A stretch of DNA of 64,000 bases from Filibacter tadaridae (GCF_900609045.1 NZ_UXAV01000042.1:248001-312000), one strand, 5' to 3'; shown: positions 26,697 through 37,054, counted from the stretch's first letter. Numbers and translations are program-made. The notes: generated from the sequence alone by a model not told the origin.

Positions 26697-27749
26697 TTAT
26701 ATAGATAATGGCATCGTCTTGCAATTAGTGTTATTTACTTCAAAATTATCATTGTGTAAAGTATCGTAGATTTCTTGTAATAGCTCTCCGACTTTATCAG
26801 CCTCCTTACGCTCAACTAACATCTCCAATGAATTTTCATTATATTTAATTTTGGTAAACCATAAGGCAGATGAAATTGAATAAATGTCACTTAACACAGT
26901 TTTTTCATCATCTGACAAAGGTCTTTCAGTAATATATCCCTTAAAAAAATGCTTGAATAGCTCTGTTCGGTCATTATCTGTTAATCCACCGGATAAATCC
27001 ATTTCATTGGCTGTCAACAATCCCTCAAGTACCATGTCTCCAACCAAAACTTCATCACCAGCAATGTTGTAATCAAATATTCCGATAGTTCCTCCTATAT
27101 ACGATAAATTGTTAATAGAAACATCACCTTGAGTCGCAAACCTGGGTAGCTTACTCCAAGATGACTTAACTTTCTCAAGCTTTTCCAAATATAAATCTTT
27201 TATTTCTTGGTGCATTACTGGATCTATTTTCTCAACTTCACCAAGTTCAAGAAAAGCATTGTACCCACTGACTTCGTTATATCCAAGAAAATCGAAAATG
27301 GTACTATTTCCTATTAGACAGTTCCCATTCTCAGATATTCTATGGATCTTTCCAAGTAATTGTCCTAACATATAGGCAAGGTTAAAATCGATAGCTTTTA
27401 TCTCCTCACCTAAATAATCTTCTACTGTAATATCAACGTCTAAATTATTCAATTTATAATTAAGGCTGTACTTTCCTTCACTGACATATCTTTTTGGCGT
27501 CAAAATACCCTTATCCCTTAAATACTCGGAAAAAACACTTTGAGACTCAATGATCTGAGAAGGATGATCATTTTCTCTTACAAATTTCACTACAAGCGGA
27601 TTTCTATTAGTGAATTCAACCTTAGTAATTATTTTGATTTCCGTATTTTTATCATCACAGTAATGAATAAAATCATAAAGATTAGATACTTGCCCTTTAA
27701 TATTGTACAGTGTTAAAACTTCATTGATCTTTTCAAGCCCGATATTCAT
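26697..27749 (-). CDS. APH/ChoK-like phosphotransferase
   Basis: A 350-residue protein with the aminoglycoside/choline kinase fold. An N-lobe with VVKFVRENDHPSQ (ATP-lysine region) and a Brenner-like catalytic loop FATQGDVSINNLSYI follow, then a metal-binding IGIFDYNIAGDE (DFG-equivalent). The usual HGD histidine is replaced by Gln. The substrate is unknown; relatives phosphorylate antibiotics, homoserine or sugars. ATG start behind GGGGGATG. It is flanked by R6 (downstream) and the diverged R7 (upstream), so it behaves as a cassette gene. Confidence 0.82.
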   Translation of the reverse strand: MNIGLEKINEVLTLYNIKGQVSNLYDFIHYCDDKNTEIKIITKVEFTNRNPLVVKFVRENDHPSQIIESQSVFSEYLRDKGILTPKRYVSEGKYSLNYKLNNLDVDITVEDYLGEEIKAIDFNLAYMLGQLLGKIHRISENGNCLIGNSTIFDFLGYNEVSGYNAFLELGEVEKIDPVMHQEIKDLYLEKLEKVKSSWSKLPRFATQGDVSINNLSYIGGTIGIFDYNIAGDEVLVGDMVLEGLLTANEMDLSGGLTDNDRTELFKHFFKGYITERPLSDDEKTVLSDIYSISSALWFTKIKYNENSLEMLVERKEADKVGELLQEIYDTLHNDNFEVNNTNCKTMPLSI

Positions 27750-27772
27750 ATAGCATCCCCCATTTCATAAAT

Positions 27773-27823
27773 ACTCGATGGCCGAATCGTCTTAACTTAA
27801 CTGTCTATCCCTCCCGTTAGCGC
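27773..27823 (-). repeat. Cassette repeat R7 (diverged), overlapping a truncated gene
   Basis: GATGGCCGAATC left box and CCTCCCGTTAGCGC right box with a short spacer. The stop codon of the truncated AMP-ligase lies inside it. Confidence 0.5.
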
Positions 27824-28706
27824 AATTTAAATCGTCAACATGGTGTTTTAACATCTTGTCTATCATCAGCGGGACGACAGTCATAGCTTCAATTTGGTGT
27901 TCCCGAATAAGATTACACGCTTTTTGAGCGTTAAATTCTCTACAAATGACTACAGTCTTCCCTAACGCAATAAACGATAACAATATAGCGATTCCATATC
28001 CATGATAAATAGGGGTTGCTATATAAGTATTCTTACGTTCTAAAAGCTTTAACTTGGTAAGCAAAGTCAAAAATGGATTCACATAGTTTATAAGCGAAGG
28101 TTGATGCTCGGCCACCTTTGGCTTTCCTGTTGTACCTCCAGTCAATAGAACGATTCTGCTTGTTGACGCTCTTTTTATTTTATGTTTATCAGGAATCTTT
28201 CTTTTAATCATTTGATTGATTGCAGGAAGGGTGTTATGAAAACTCAGCACTTTTTCGTTAGGGAAATTGGATACTAAATGACTTAAACTTTCATCATATA
28301 CGAGCAAATTAAATTGGTGCTCGTTTGCTAATTCATCAAATTGGCTTACGCTCATTTCTGTATTTAACAAATAAATATCCGATCCTAAACGAGAAACGGA
28401 AAAAATCGCCTTTATAAATGATGCATGATTTTGACACAGAAAAGCTACTTTCTGTTTCTTCCCTAGACCATATTTACTTTTAAGGTTGTGTGAAAGATTT
28501 TCACATTGTATCCATAGCTGCCTATAGCTGATTGATTCCTTTTCATCTATCAAGGCAATTTTATTACTATATACTTTTTCATAAATACTCAATAATATCA
28601 TTACATTAATGCCATGTTTATAAATAGCGGCTACTAATCTCGACATACCAAGTGGAGAAAGTAATTTCATTTTGCTTAAAACAGAAATGAAATTATGGAC
28701 CATCAT
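27792..28706 (-). pseudogene. AMP-binding (acyl-CoA ligase) gene, 3'-truncated
   Basis: The 304-residue frame holds the first half of an adenylate-forming ligase. It opens the AMP-binding domain (ALIDEKESISYRQLW), contains the P-loop LLTGGTTGKPKVA and the ATPIYHGYG motif, then stops shortly after MTVVPLMIDKMLKHHVDD. Family members are about 500 residues, so the A4-A10 motifs and the C-terminal lid are missing and the enzyme should be inactive. The break falls exactly at the cassette-type sequence R7. Its ATG directly follows the SDR stop codon, so the pair was an operon. Confidence 0.85.
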
Positions 28707-29576
28707 TTACTTCCCTCTTTTCTTGATTGCTGTAGCTGTAATTCTTTCCAAAACATCTCTAAAAAGAGTGGATGCAAGTTGACCGAATATGAGCCACCAC
28801 GGCCCATACTTTTTCCTCTTCGTGTAGAATGACTGGCAAATGATTTTCGCAACATGATTGGGACACATGGCAGGCATGTTTTCATAAGCCGCGGTTGGTC
28901 GAATCATGTCTGTTTTAACTAATGGCAGATAGATGGAAGTTGTAGAAACATTATTTTGTAACAATTCAGGTGCTATTGAACGTAACCATGTATCAAATGC
29001 AGATTTTGAAGCTTGGTAAGCAGACCAAAACGGGATTGGCATTAACAATGAATTTATAGTTGAAACATTAACGATTTGTCCCTTACTTTTTTCTAATAAT
29101 GGGAGAATCGACAAAAGCATTTTTACTGGTGCAAAATAGTTAATCGCCATTGTCCTAGTGAAGTCATGGTATCTATCCAAAGATTCATATACCGAACGAT
29201 TGATTGATAGCCCTGCATTACAAACAGCAACATCTATCCCTTTAGGTGATTTATGAATCAGTTCTAACAAACCTTCCAGTTCTTCCTCTATCCTTAAATC
29301 AGCTCTATATATCGTCACGGACGCCTTATTCTTTTTTTCGATTTCATCTTTAATTATTTGGAGGTTTTCCTTCCGCCTAGCGACTAAAATCAAATGTACA
29401 TTTATATCCGCCAGAACATAAGCTACTTGTTCACCAATGCCCGAACTGGCTCCTGTGATCAGAATTGTCTTACCACTCACTTCTTGTTGAAGCCTATTAA
29501 AATTCAAAAAGACTGGTTGAAATAATATTCTTTCCCAAATGCCATATGTATGATCATTGATTAATTTCTTTTCCAC
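28707..29576 (-). CDS. SDR-family NAD(P)-dependent oxidoreductase
   Basis: A 289-residue classical short-chain dehydrogenase. The cofactor motif is TILITGASSGIGEQVAYVLA, followed by NAG in VAVCNAGLSI, catalytic Ser in VNVSTINS and YxxxK in SAYQASKSAFD. A C-terminal hydrophobic stretch may associate with membrane. GTG start. It is translationally linked to the downstream acyl-CoA ligase fragment, suggesting lipid or long-chain carbonyl metabolism. Upstream lies an ISAzo13-like element. Confidence 0.88.
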   Translation of the reverse strand: MEKKLINDHTYGIWERILFQPVFLNFNRLQQEVSGKTILITGASSGIGEQVAYVLADINVHLILVARRKENLQIIKDEIEKKNKASVTIYRADLRIEEELEGLLELIHKSPKGIDVAVCNAGLSINRSVYESLDRYHDFTRTMAINYFAPVKMLLSILPLLEKSKGQIVNVSTINSLLMPIPFWSAYQASKSAFDTWLRSIAPELLQNNVSTTSIYLPLVKTDMIRPTAAYENMPAMCPNHVAKIICQSFYTKRKKYGPWWLIFGQLASTLFRDVLERITATAIKKRGK

Positions 29577-29662
29577 ATCTATTAGTCACTCCAATTTTAA
29601 GAATGCTTTGATTATATCACATGGAGTTAGGCATGAATAAAAAGATAACTAGTCAATTCTAG

Positions 29663-31012
29663 AGAAAAAAACGGAAATACCCCTTGGATTATGTTTTAAT
29701 TGTTAATGACGAAAAAAACAAAAAACATAACAAGGGGTACTGATTATATGATACACACATTTTTAGATAAATACAAAGAAGTTTTTATAGGAAGCATACT
29801 TAAATTGAAAGGCTCTGACAAACGTATTATGCTAGCAAAAACTGCCGAAGCCTATAGTAAAGGCGGTCAGTCCGTAGTTGCCAATTTATTTAATGTTGGT
29901 CGAGATACCATTAGAAAAGGAAAAAATGAATTGCAAGCAGGAATCGCTTGTATGGACGCTTTTAATGCCAGAGGACGAAAGAAGACAGAGGAAGTTCTTC
30001 CTAATCTAACGGAGGATATCATCGATATCGTGGATTCCCAAAGTCAAACGGATCCAGACTTTAAAACAAGAAGGCTTTTCACGAGGCTTACCGTGCCGGA
30101 ACTACGGATACAGCTTATAAAACAAAAAGGATACCAAGACGAGGAATTACCCACAAATCAAACGTTGAACAGAATCCTAAATGACCTTGGCTATCATCTA
30201 AAAAAAGTGATGAAGACAAAGCCGTTAAAAAGAATAGATGAAACTGACGTGATCTTTCTAAACGTTGATGAAATCAATTGTGAGTATAAAGGAAAAAGTA
30301 ATGTAATGCACATATCGATTGATACGAAGGATCGCGTAAAGATTGGAAACTTTTCAAGGGGTGGGAAGAGTAGGGTTTGTGTGAAAGCAAACGATCATGA
30401 TTTTGGGACCGACTATTTAACCCCCTTTGGAATCGTAGATGTCAACACCGGTCATGTTGAATTAACATTTACAGAAACGAAGGTTACGCCGGATTTTATG
30501 GTTGATTGCATAGAAGCCTATTGGCTTAAAAAACAGGATCAATCCTATGACACGCTTATCATTAATGCGGATAATGGGCCTGAAAATAGTAGCCGTCGAA
30601 TGCAATATATGAAAAGAATTATCCAGTTTGCAGTTACTTATAACGTGACAGTCATTTTAGCCTATTATCCACCCTATCATAGTAAATATAATCCGATTGA
30701 GCGGGTATGGGGTTGCCTAGAACAACATTGGAACGGGTCTGTTTAAGATACACATGAAGCAGTGATAGGTTATGCAGAAAGTATGACTTGGAAAGGAAAT
30801 AATCCTAGTGTAACATTCACGGATAAAGTGTATGAAACAGGTATAAAAGTAGGGAAAGACATCATGGCAGTGTATGAAAAAGTGATTGAACGAAAACAAG
30901 GGATAGAAAAATGGTGCGTTACGATAAATCCAGAAAAGTGTAAAAGGGTGTTTGAAATGGAAATAAAAGTATAGACAATTGGTTTTGGGGTAAGGGGAAG
31001 CTATGCGTTTTT
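29663..31012 (+). mobile_element. ISAzo13-like insertion sequence, degenerate
   Basis: The transposase-coding region is flanked by imperfect terminal inverted repeats. The left end has AAAAA then CCCCTTGG; the right end, read inverted, has AAAAACGC then CCCCTTAC, both with AATTG further in. Ends are approximate and no target duplication was recognised. Confidence 0.6.
29748..30974 (+). pseudogene. ISAzo13-family transposase with internal stop
   Basis: The frame opens at ATG 29748 after AAGGGG and shows the DDE features of the ISAzo13/rhodopirellula-type transposases: FLNVDEINCEYKGKSN, TLIINADNGPENSSRR and YYPPYHSKYNPIERVWG. A TAA at 30744-30746 interrupts the frame after EQHWNGSV, yet it continues in phase through DTHEAVIGYAESMTWKG to a second stop at 30974. 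One nonsense mutation therefore separates it from an intact ~408-residue enzyme. Readthrough is not expected. Confidence 0.82.
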
Positions 31013-31620
31013 CAGGCTTTTTTCCCTACTCAGTCCCCACTTTAGTATAATAGTGGATATTCGGCGAAGGGAGTAAAGTCACAAATGTTCCTTTTTTTAT
31101 ACCAAATATGTTTTATATGTATACCGACTTATTATTTCTTTTGTCATGCCCGGTTAGTACGTCACCAACCAATTCGAGAGTGAGATTTTGCAGGTGTTTC
31201 TTTCCACTTAATTTTGTTCAGTAACATCTTCAGTCCCCCTTCCAATACAGTTTGGAAACAAACACAATTAAAAACGCTCAGTCCTATGACTGAGCGTTAA
31301 TTTATGTAATATGAACTTTTATGTTTAATACAAAAAGTAGTCATTTTGTTTCCTCGTGACAACCCAAACTCTTTATTAACTACATAATAGTTTTGAAGAA
31401 ACATGATGAACCAAGAATCTAACAAAATAAAAAGAGGTGTGGAATCAACAAAGCCATTGTTGGTCCCACACTTCTTTTTTAGTAACTGGCAATCTTTATG
31501 TCAATGCCAAATGTGCTGTGAAATAATCCTTTCATTTTTAAAGGATATTAAAAAGAAGTCCTAACTACTAACATAATTCTGGAAGCTGACTGTTTAAAAG
31601 ATATTTCGTTCTTTTTTTGC
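31013..31620. other. Gene-poor stretch with two hairpins
   Basis: I see no convincing gene. It contains a hairpin at 31273-31298 (AACGCTCAGTC/GACTGAGCGTT) and a bidirectional terminator at 31429-31480. A short minus-strand frame starting near 31235 stops after about 20 codons. Confidence 0.5.
31429..31480. terminator. Bidirectional terminator
   Basis: AAAAGAGGTGTGG pairs with CCACACTTCTTTT; T-runs exist in both directions. Confidence 0.75.
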
Positions 31621-32835
31621 TTAATAGATATGTGATAAATAGCGTACGCCGCCCTCTTGAGCTGAATAATATTCTTGTGGAACATTTAATCTATTAGTCG
31701 TATGATAGCTAACAAGAACCTGGCCAGATGTTTTCTTTGTCACAATAGCTGCATGTTCCATAACCCCATCAGTAATTGGTAACCCAAATTTATTTCTAGC
31801 ATCATAATGATATATATCTCCAAGTTGGGCATTACTATACGTATTCGGCATAGTTTTCATTAGGATGCCCCCTGTTTGAAGCAAATATTTTCTAAATTCG
31901 TCTGCATGTATCCATGAGTATCCATATTTCCACACACCATCACTACCTTTACGCATAAACCAGTCACCCATCATAGGTATATCGCCAGCGTGCAGTGATT
32001 GTAAGACAAAGTTAGTGCAGTCCCCCGCTGATGCGAAATATGGATATCGTGTATTTGGGTTTAAAGCATGAGTAGTTGCATAGTAAACTGATTTACTTCT
32101 GTTGTAAGTATAACTTGCGGCTGCTGAATAAACAGCTTTTTGGACGCTTGATGTTTTTAATGCAGATTGCTGTCCTTCTTCCGTCTGCTCCGGTGTTACA
32201 GACTCCGGTTCTTTATTTTTTTCCTTTTTGTAGTTCTCTAAAAATTCATCCGCGCTGATCTCAGAATCCTTCTCTGAAGAAATAGATAATAGTTGAACTT
32301 CCTTTTCAATATTACTAACTGGAGCATTATCAACAGAATCTGATTCAATCGGTGAACTGCTTATTTTTGCTGTTTCCTGAGCCATCTTTTTAGAACTTTT
32401 GTTAATCTGTAGTTTTATAAAATCTCCAAATCCTGTCTCTGTCCCATCTTCAAAATACTGAAACTTTCGCACAACATAAGCTTCAACAAACAGTTGGTTT
32501 TCCTTGTTCTTGTATACCTTTACGTCTGAAACTTCATAGTTAAAGTCTAATAATGGCCTGTTATCCACTTCAGTCATAGCTCGATAAAAAAGGACTGTTT
32601 CATCTGTTTCAGTTAACTTAGTAATCTCTTTATTCCGCAATGGATTTTTGCTTTCAAAATCCTTTTCTTGCTGTTTCAGCATCCTGTCGAGAACGTTTTC
32701 TCCAATGCTGCTGGGAAGGAGTTCTTCTTCAGGGTTAACTGATTCGGCAGCATTTGCGGTACCAATCCCTGCGGATACCATAATCACAGACCCCAAAAAT
32801 AAACTTACCACCCTTTGCCTAAACTTGAAATGCAT
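31621..32835 (-). CDS. Secreted amidase-like protein (Amidase_6 domain)
   Basis: A 404-residue exported protein. The signal peptide is near the start (SLFLGSVIMVSAGIGTANAAES), followed by a long acidic linker and a C-terminal domain of the putative amidase type. Its YNRSKSVYYATTHALNPN, then SAGDCTNFVLQSLHAG (probable catalytic Cys) and MEHAAIVTKKTSGQVLVSYH (His) fit NlpC/P60-like papain folds. ATG at 32835 chosen behind GAGGAG. It is divergent from another NlpC-like protein gene. Probably acts on the wall; substrate unknown. Confidence 0.8.
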   Translation of the reverse strand: MHFKFRQRVVSLFLGSVIMVSAGIGTANAAESVNPEEELLPSSIGENVLDRMLKQQEKDFESKNPLRNKEITKLTETDETVLFYRAMTEVDNRPLLDFNYEVSDVKVYKNKENQLFVEAYVVRKFQYFEDGTETGFGDFIKLQINKSSKKMAQETAKISSSPIESDSVDNAPVSNIEKEVQLLSISSEKDSEISADEFLENYKKEKNKEPESVTPEQTEEGQQSALKTSSVQKAVYSAAASYTYNRSKSVYYATTHALNPNTRYPYFASAGDCTNFVLQSLHAGDIPMMGDWFMRKGSDGVWKYGYSWIHADEFRKYLLQTGGILMKTMPNTYSNAQLGDIYHYDARNKFGLPITDGVMEHAAIVTKKTSGQVLVSYHTTNRLNVPQEYYSAQEGGVRYLSHIY

Positions 32836-33040
32836 TCCACTCCTCATATTATAGTTCGTTTCCTACTTTATCCTAATATACTACTTTTTTAAAGACTTTT
32901 TTTCAAAAAAATGATAATATAAAAGCACTGATTGTACAAACCCTTCTAAAAAATACTTTTAAAGGAGAGGGGATCTATTTTAACTAAATGTTTTTCTTTC
33001 AAAATTGATAATCTTTTACTTAATACATTGAGGTGAAAAA

Positions 33041-33739
33041 ATGAAATTCAAAAAAATATTTTTGACTTTTTGTGTGACATTGTTAGTGATAGTACCCTTG
33101 TTTTCTGTGTTTTTTAGGGACGGTCTGATTTTGGATATGGCAGGCATTCATCTTGACAGTCCCTTATCCGAAAAAGTAACAGTGAAGGAAAACTATCTAA
33201 GGGTTGATAAAAATCAGAATAATATAGCTGATCCACTAGACATAGTGAATGCTGCAAGGGAAGAAGCAGGGAATCGAACACTATATAAGAGCATCTATTA
33301 TGAAGGCGGCTATCCACCAGACAGCGAGGGTGTATGCACGGATGTCATTTGGAGGGGGATGGCGGGAGCGAATATCAACTTAAAAGATCTGATGGACCGG
33401 GATATTTACAATCATACATCTTTATATCCACGGGTAGAAAGAAATCCCGATCCCAATATTGATTTCAGACGGGTCCCCAATCAGAATGTCTTTTTTCAAC
33501 GTTTCACGGAATCTCTAACGACCGAATTAATTCCGAATAATCCAGAGAATTTAGCAGAGTGGCAGCCGGGGGATATTGTTATTTATTTGGAAGGGACAGA
33601 CCATGCAGGAATCGTTTCTGATAAACGGACAAAAGATGGAATACCTTATTTAATTCATAACACCCCTCCCTTTGCATCGGAAATTAAACTAACTTCTTAT
33701 AAAAAACCAATTGTGGGCCATTATAGATGGAAATACTGA
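33041..33739 (+). CDS. DUF1287 family secreted/anchored protein
   Basis: A 232-residue protein with an N-terminal membrane segment (FKKIFLTFCVTLLVIVPLFS). The DUF1287 domain shows YYEGGYPPDSEGVCTDVIWR with a conserved Cys, LAEWQPGDIVIYL, and HAGIVSDKRTKDGIPYLIHN with conserved histidines. The fold is NlpC/P60-like, so a wall or peptide hydrolase is likely. ATG behind GAGGTG. It is followed by two hairpins. Confidence 0.85.
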   Translation: MKFKKIFLTFCVTLLVIVPLFSVFFRDGLILDMAGIHLDSPLSEKVTVKENYLRVDKNQNNIADPLDIVNAAREEAGNRTLYKSIYYEGGYPPDSEGVCTDVIWRGMAGANINLKDLMDRDIYNHTSLYPRVERNPDPNIDFRRVPNQNVFFQRFTESLTTELIPNNPENLAEWQPGDIVIYLEGTDHAGIVSDKRTKDGIPYLIHNTPPFASEIKLTSYKKPIVGHYRWKY

Positions 33740-34519
33740 TTTTTTAAAACCTCAATTGCTCTAAGAAAGTAATGAGAGAAAAGAGCGGAAGCCAAAAACT
33801 AGCTTGCCGCTCTAGCTTTAAAATTAGGTTTAATCAAAAACAAGTCAAAGATTATTGACTTGTTTTGCTTTGAAATAAAGTTTGAATAAATATTTATCAT
33901 TATTCTTGTAACCGGGTTATAACTAGTTCAATTACCAAAATGTATTTATCAATTTCTTACAACAGGATAGATTTTTTTGTCAAATAGCAATTATTGTTTA
34001 CGATAAATCATCTCAAACAAAGATGTGTCCGTACCCGACTTTTTTTTCATTCAACATCCTGTCAGTTTGTAATTAAGTTGGTATCTCCCCTTTCCCCTTC
34101 CACAAGCCCCTCAAACCCTTCTCCAACTTGCCTTCACGCCATTTCTCCCATCTAAACCTTACCTCTACTATGTAATTCAAGTTCTCCCCTGAAAACCACC
34201 CTTTCGGGTAAAGAATCGACAAAAAACAGAAAAAGTGAGAATGAAATATGGAATTAAGTTCTTCCGTAGTAAAGGTAAGGAATGAGGATAAGCAAGGTTG
34301 ATCAGAGGCTTTTTCAGGCTCTTCTTCCCGCTTTTACTCATGCCTCCGACTTCTTCATTTTCTTGGCTTATAGGCATTCTTATGTTTTTACTTCTGCGTA
34401 TAATCGTTGATTTATGATTACAGCCAATGGAATGTACCACCCCTGCCATCTTTTTTACCACCGAGTGACAGAGATTGTACCAGTGAGTGACAAAGCCCTT
34501 ACCACTTCATACCTTTTGT
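33740..34519. other. Non-coding stretch with hairpins
   Basis: Hairpins at 33782-33813 (AGAGCGG.../...CCGCTCT) and 33836-33868 (AACAAGTCA/TGACTTGTT, T-run) probably end the DUF1287 transcript. The rest holds no gene I can support. Confidence 0.5.
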
Positions 34520-35781
34520 CACGTCTGTTGATTAGCCAGTTTTATCCAATAAAAGTATAGAAAAAAGACACCCATTCTGATATGATGTAAAGCGACTAAA
34601 CATACATCGGTATACAGGAAAGGTGTCCTCTATGAAACAGTTTAACATGATTTCAAAGCTTTTATCTACCCTAATTTCACCAGAAGAACTAACAGATATT
34701 GTTAAAAACATGGTTATGAAGATGTCGCACGTAAATTTCATGTTGAAGATCTTCTTGATTTCTTTGTGGCGGCTGCCCTTGAAAAATGGGCGGGCTTCCG
34801 GGATGGCACAGATGTAATGTCATCCATCGGTCTTTCACCCGCCAATTATTCGACCGTCAGTAAGAAGGCGGCCGACGTACCATATGAAATTTTCAAGGAC
34901 CTTTTTCATCTACTGATTAGTAAATGTAACCGTGCAAAACGCCGAACAAAAGTAATAAAACAAGCTCTTCTCCTGGTGGATTCCACGACAATCACCGTTG
35001 GTAAGAACCGCTTACCATGGGCGCCTTTTCATGGTGAGCGATCCGGTATCAAACTGCATGTTGCCTTTACATCGGAAACTGGCATGCCACTTGAAGTGAA
35101 AGAAACCGGAGGATTGCAACATGATGGACCAGCTGGAGAATCCCTTGCGAATAAAGCATTTATTCTTATTCAAGACCGTGCATACGGCAAACATGCCTGG
35201 TTGGACCAGTTTAATGACCAGAATCAGTACTTCGTTATTCGTCTGCGTGACAATGTCGAACTGCATCAATCACGTTCACTTAAGCGATTCCAACAGCCGG
35301 ATTCAAACGTACTAGGCGACGCGACGTGACGTGCCAGGTCGGAACGGAACAATCACGGACAAACCATCGTTATCGTGTCGTCACTTTTTACGATAACGAT
35401 GGGCATGACATTCGTGTCGTTACGAATGTGATGAATGTAAGTGCTGAGGAAATCGCTGACATGTATAAAGCTAGATGGGCTATTGAGTCTTTTTTTCATT
35501 GGATTAAAGGCTATTTGAATCTGCCTATTCTATTTGGTAACTCGAAAAACGCAGTATTCACACAACCTTTCATCGCATTAAGCGTATTTGTGTTACTAAA
35601 GTGGTTTTTTGATCAGGTAAAAAAAGCAGTGAGAAAATCAATCTCTTTCTGTAGTTTCACACGCAGTTTCTTGGTGCAGACATTAGCTATAGAATGGAAA
35701 AGTGCTGTTGTCGATTTTCTGTGTCGTTTGAGGGAATATAGCGAAAAAGGATTACCTTTATTTGGTTAATCAACAGACGTG
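34520..35781 (+). mobile_element. IS4-family (IS4Bsu1-like) insertion sequence, degenerate
   Basis: The left end CACGTCTGTTGATTAGCCA (34520-34538) is an inverted copy, with one mismatch, of the right end (TGGTTAATCAACAGACGTG at 35763-35781). Together they bound 1262 bp containing a frameshifted transposase. The flanks do not show a matching target duplication, so the neighbourhood was probably rearranged after insertion. Confidence 0.88.
34632..35769 (+). pseudogene. IS4-family transposase, two frameshifts
   Basis: Translation shifts frame near 34704, where an A appears to be missing in an A-run: the codons for KKHGYEDVARKFH are read out of phase. It shifts again near 35320, where GCGAC is tandemly duplicated (GCGACGCGAC). 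Joined, the pieces give an IS4 transposase with DSTTITVGKNRLPW, DRAYGKHAW and the YKARWAIESFFHWIK block (Y-R-E signature). ATG at 34632. Non-functional as read. Confidence 0.87.
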
Positions 35782-36247
35782 GTACTAAATAATAGTATTT
35801 TGTATTTTGTAATGAACTACTTAAATCAAATAAAGCACCAAAGGCAAAATATATAGCGATACCTGCAAATACAGTTATTATTGCACCACTACCTTCTAGC
35901 TTTTTTCTTTTTTTCTTGTAAAAGATAAACGTTGTTATAACAACAATTAAAAAGTATGATCCCCATATAATTAGTTTTGCTAATGCCTCTTTACTATCAC
36001 TGACAGAAATCCTAAAGTTATCTAAGTTATCTTCATTGGAAGAATCCTCTTCAATAACAGATATATCTCCTTTGTAGCCAACCTTCCAAGAAAATGTATT
36101 TTGTTCTTTTGAAACGGTGTACTCATAGCCCATAGCTTTACCTTCACCAATAATTCCCGAGTATTCCTGTTTATCCTCTTCACTTTGGGAACAAGCCGTT
36201 AACATTAGGCCGAAACAAAAAAACATAAGCAGAACACATTTTTTCAT
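35782..36247 (-). pseudogene. Lipoprotein/membrane protein gene cut by the IS4 element
   Basis: The minus-strand gene starts MKKCVLLMFFCFGLMLTACSQ (lipobox LTAC). A charged outer domain and two membrane helices follow (IIWGSYFLIVVITTFIFY and AIITVFAGIAIYFAFGALF), and the frame runs into the right end of the IS at 35781. The last codons before the junction encode SLQNTKYYYL. The missing C-terminal part was not found on the other side of the IS. Function unknown. Confidence 0.72.
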
Positions 36248-36306
36248 TAGAATTCTCTCCCACTTTTCGGTAATTTCAACACTTAAGGTCCATATATTCA
36301 ATTAAA

Positions 36307-36406
36307 TTAAATGCCTTGTTAGTTCCAAAAGGATTAGCTACTTGGGATCAAACTATAAAAACAGGAATACAATCGCTCAACTGCATCACACCATTAGTTT
36401 GCGTAG
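36307..36406 (-). repeat. Possible degenerate cassette repeat R8
   Basis: TTAAATGCC...TTAGTTCC and later CAATCGCTCAACTG...CACCATTAGTTTGCG recall the two ends of R11 (CAATCGCTTCTTAC, CACCCGTTAG), separated by extra sequence. Weak by eye. Confidence 0.3.
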
Positions 36407-36438
36407 TGTTTCAGTTCATTTGAGAAATATGTTTAATT

Positions 36439-36960
36439 TTACACAGGTTTAAATGTAAGCCCTATTTCTTTCATGATATCCTCATGGTTGTTTGGAAATT
36501 TGCTTGCATCAATCCCAGATTCAGATAACACCTGTCTAAGTTCAATCAGCAATTGCTTATCAACGGTTCTAAAAATATATTCACAACGCTTTTTATTATC
36601 TAACCTAAGTAAATACCATACCAACTGATTATACAAAAGTGGAAAGTCTTGTTTGATAGCATCTTTATTATCGAGAAATGATTGAACATAATCTTCAAAA
36701 TGATACGCTTTATATTTGTTGAATTCTGAATACTTTTTGAGTTCTTTAATCGTTCTAAAGATTTGAGCTGACTCCAAATGCCAATTACCCAACCCCCCCG
36801 CAAAAATAAGTAGTGACCATTTCCGTACTTCATTATCCGGATGAGTAAAATATTGATAATAGTTATCGTAATGATCCTTGTTCCAATCGAAAGCTAGTTC
36901 TAAATCAAATTGAATTCCTTTTAAAATATGTTTCGCTTTATCAACTATCTTTTTCGACAA
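36439..36960 (-). CDS. Uncharacterised 173-residue protein
   Basis: A soluble, probably all-helical protein (KAKHILKGIQFDLELAFDWN, EVRKWSLLIFAGGLGNWHLE, RCEYIFRTVDKQLLIELRQV). The EVRKWSL segment hints at HEAT-like repeats. I do not recognise the family. TTG start behind TGAGGA. It lies between R8 and R9 and is a single-gene unit. Confidence 0.65.
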   Translation of the reverse strand: MSKKIVDKAKHILKGIQFDLELAFDWNKDHYDNYYQYFTHPDNEVRKWSLLIFAGGLGNWHLESAQIFRTIKELKKYSEFNKYKAYHFEDYVQSFLDNKDAIKQDFPLLYNQLVWYLLRLDNKKRCEYIFRTVDKQLLIELRQVLSESGIDASKFPNNHEDIMKEIGLTFKPV

Positions 36961-36997
36961 TTAATATTCCTCACTTCATTTCATATCATTTCTTCTT

Positions 36998-37054
36998 CAA
37001 CCATTCTGTCCGATTCCGGCATACTATTCCACTGCAAACGCGCCCGTTGTATTT
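36998..37054 (-). repeat. Cassette repeat R9
   Basis: CTGTCCGATTCCGG left box and AAACGCGCCCGTTG right box. Right flank runs into the nested palindrome. Confidence 0.78.

Noticed and set aside
30762-30974. A separate small gene after the ISAzo13 transposase
   Set aside because: It is in frame with the transposase and encodes its C-terminus; one stop codon separates the parts.
34177-34461. A 94-codon minus-strand open frame beside the IS4 element
   Set aside because: No ribosome site, low-complexity basic sequence, and it lies in DNA without other signs of coding; probably fortuitous.
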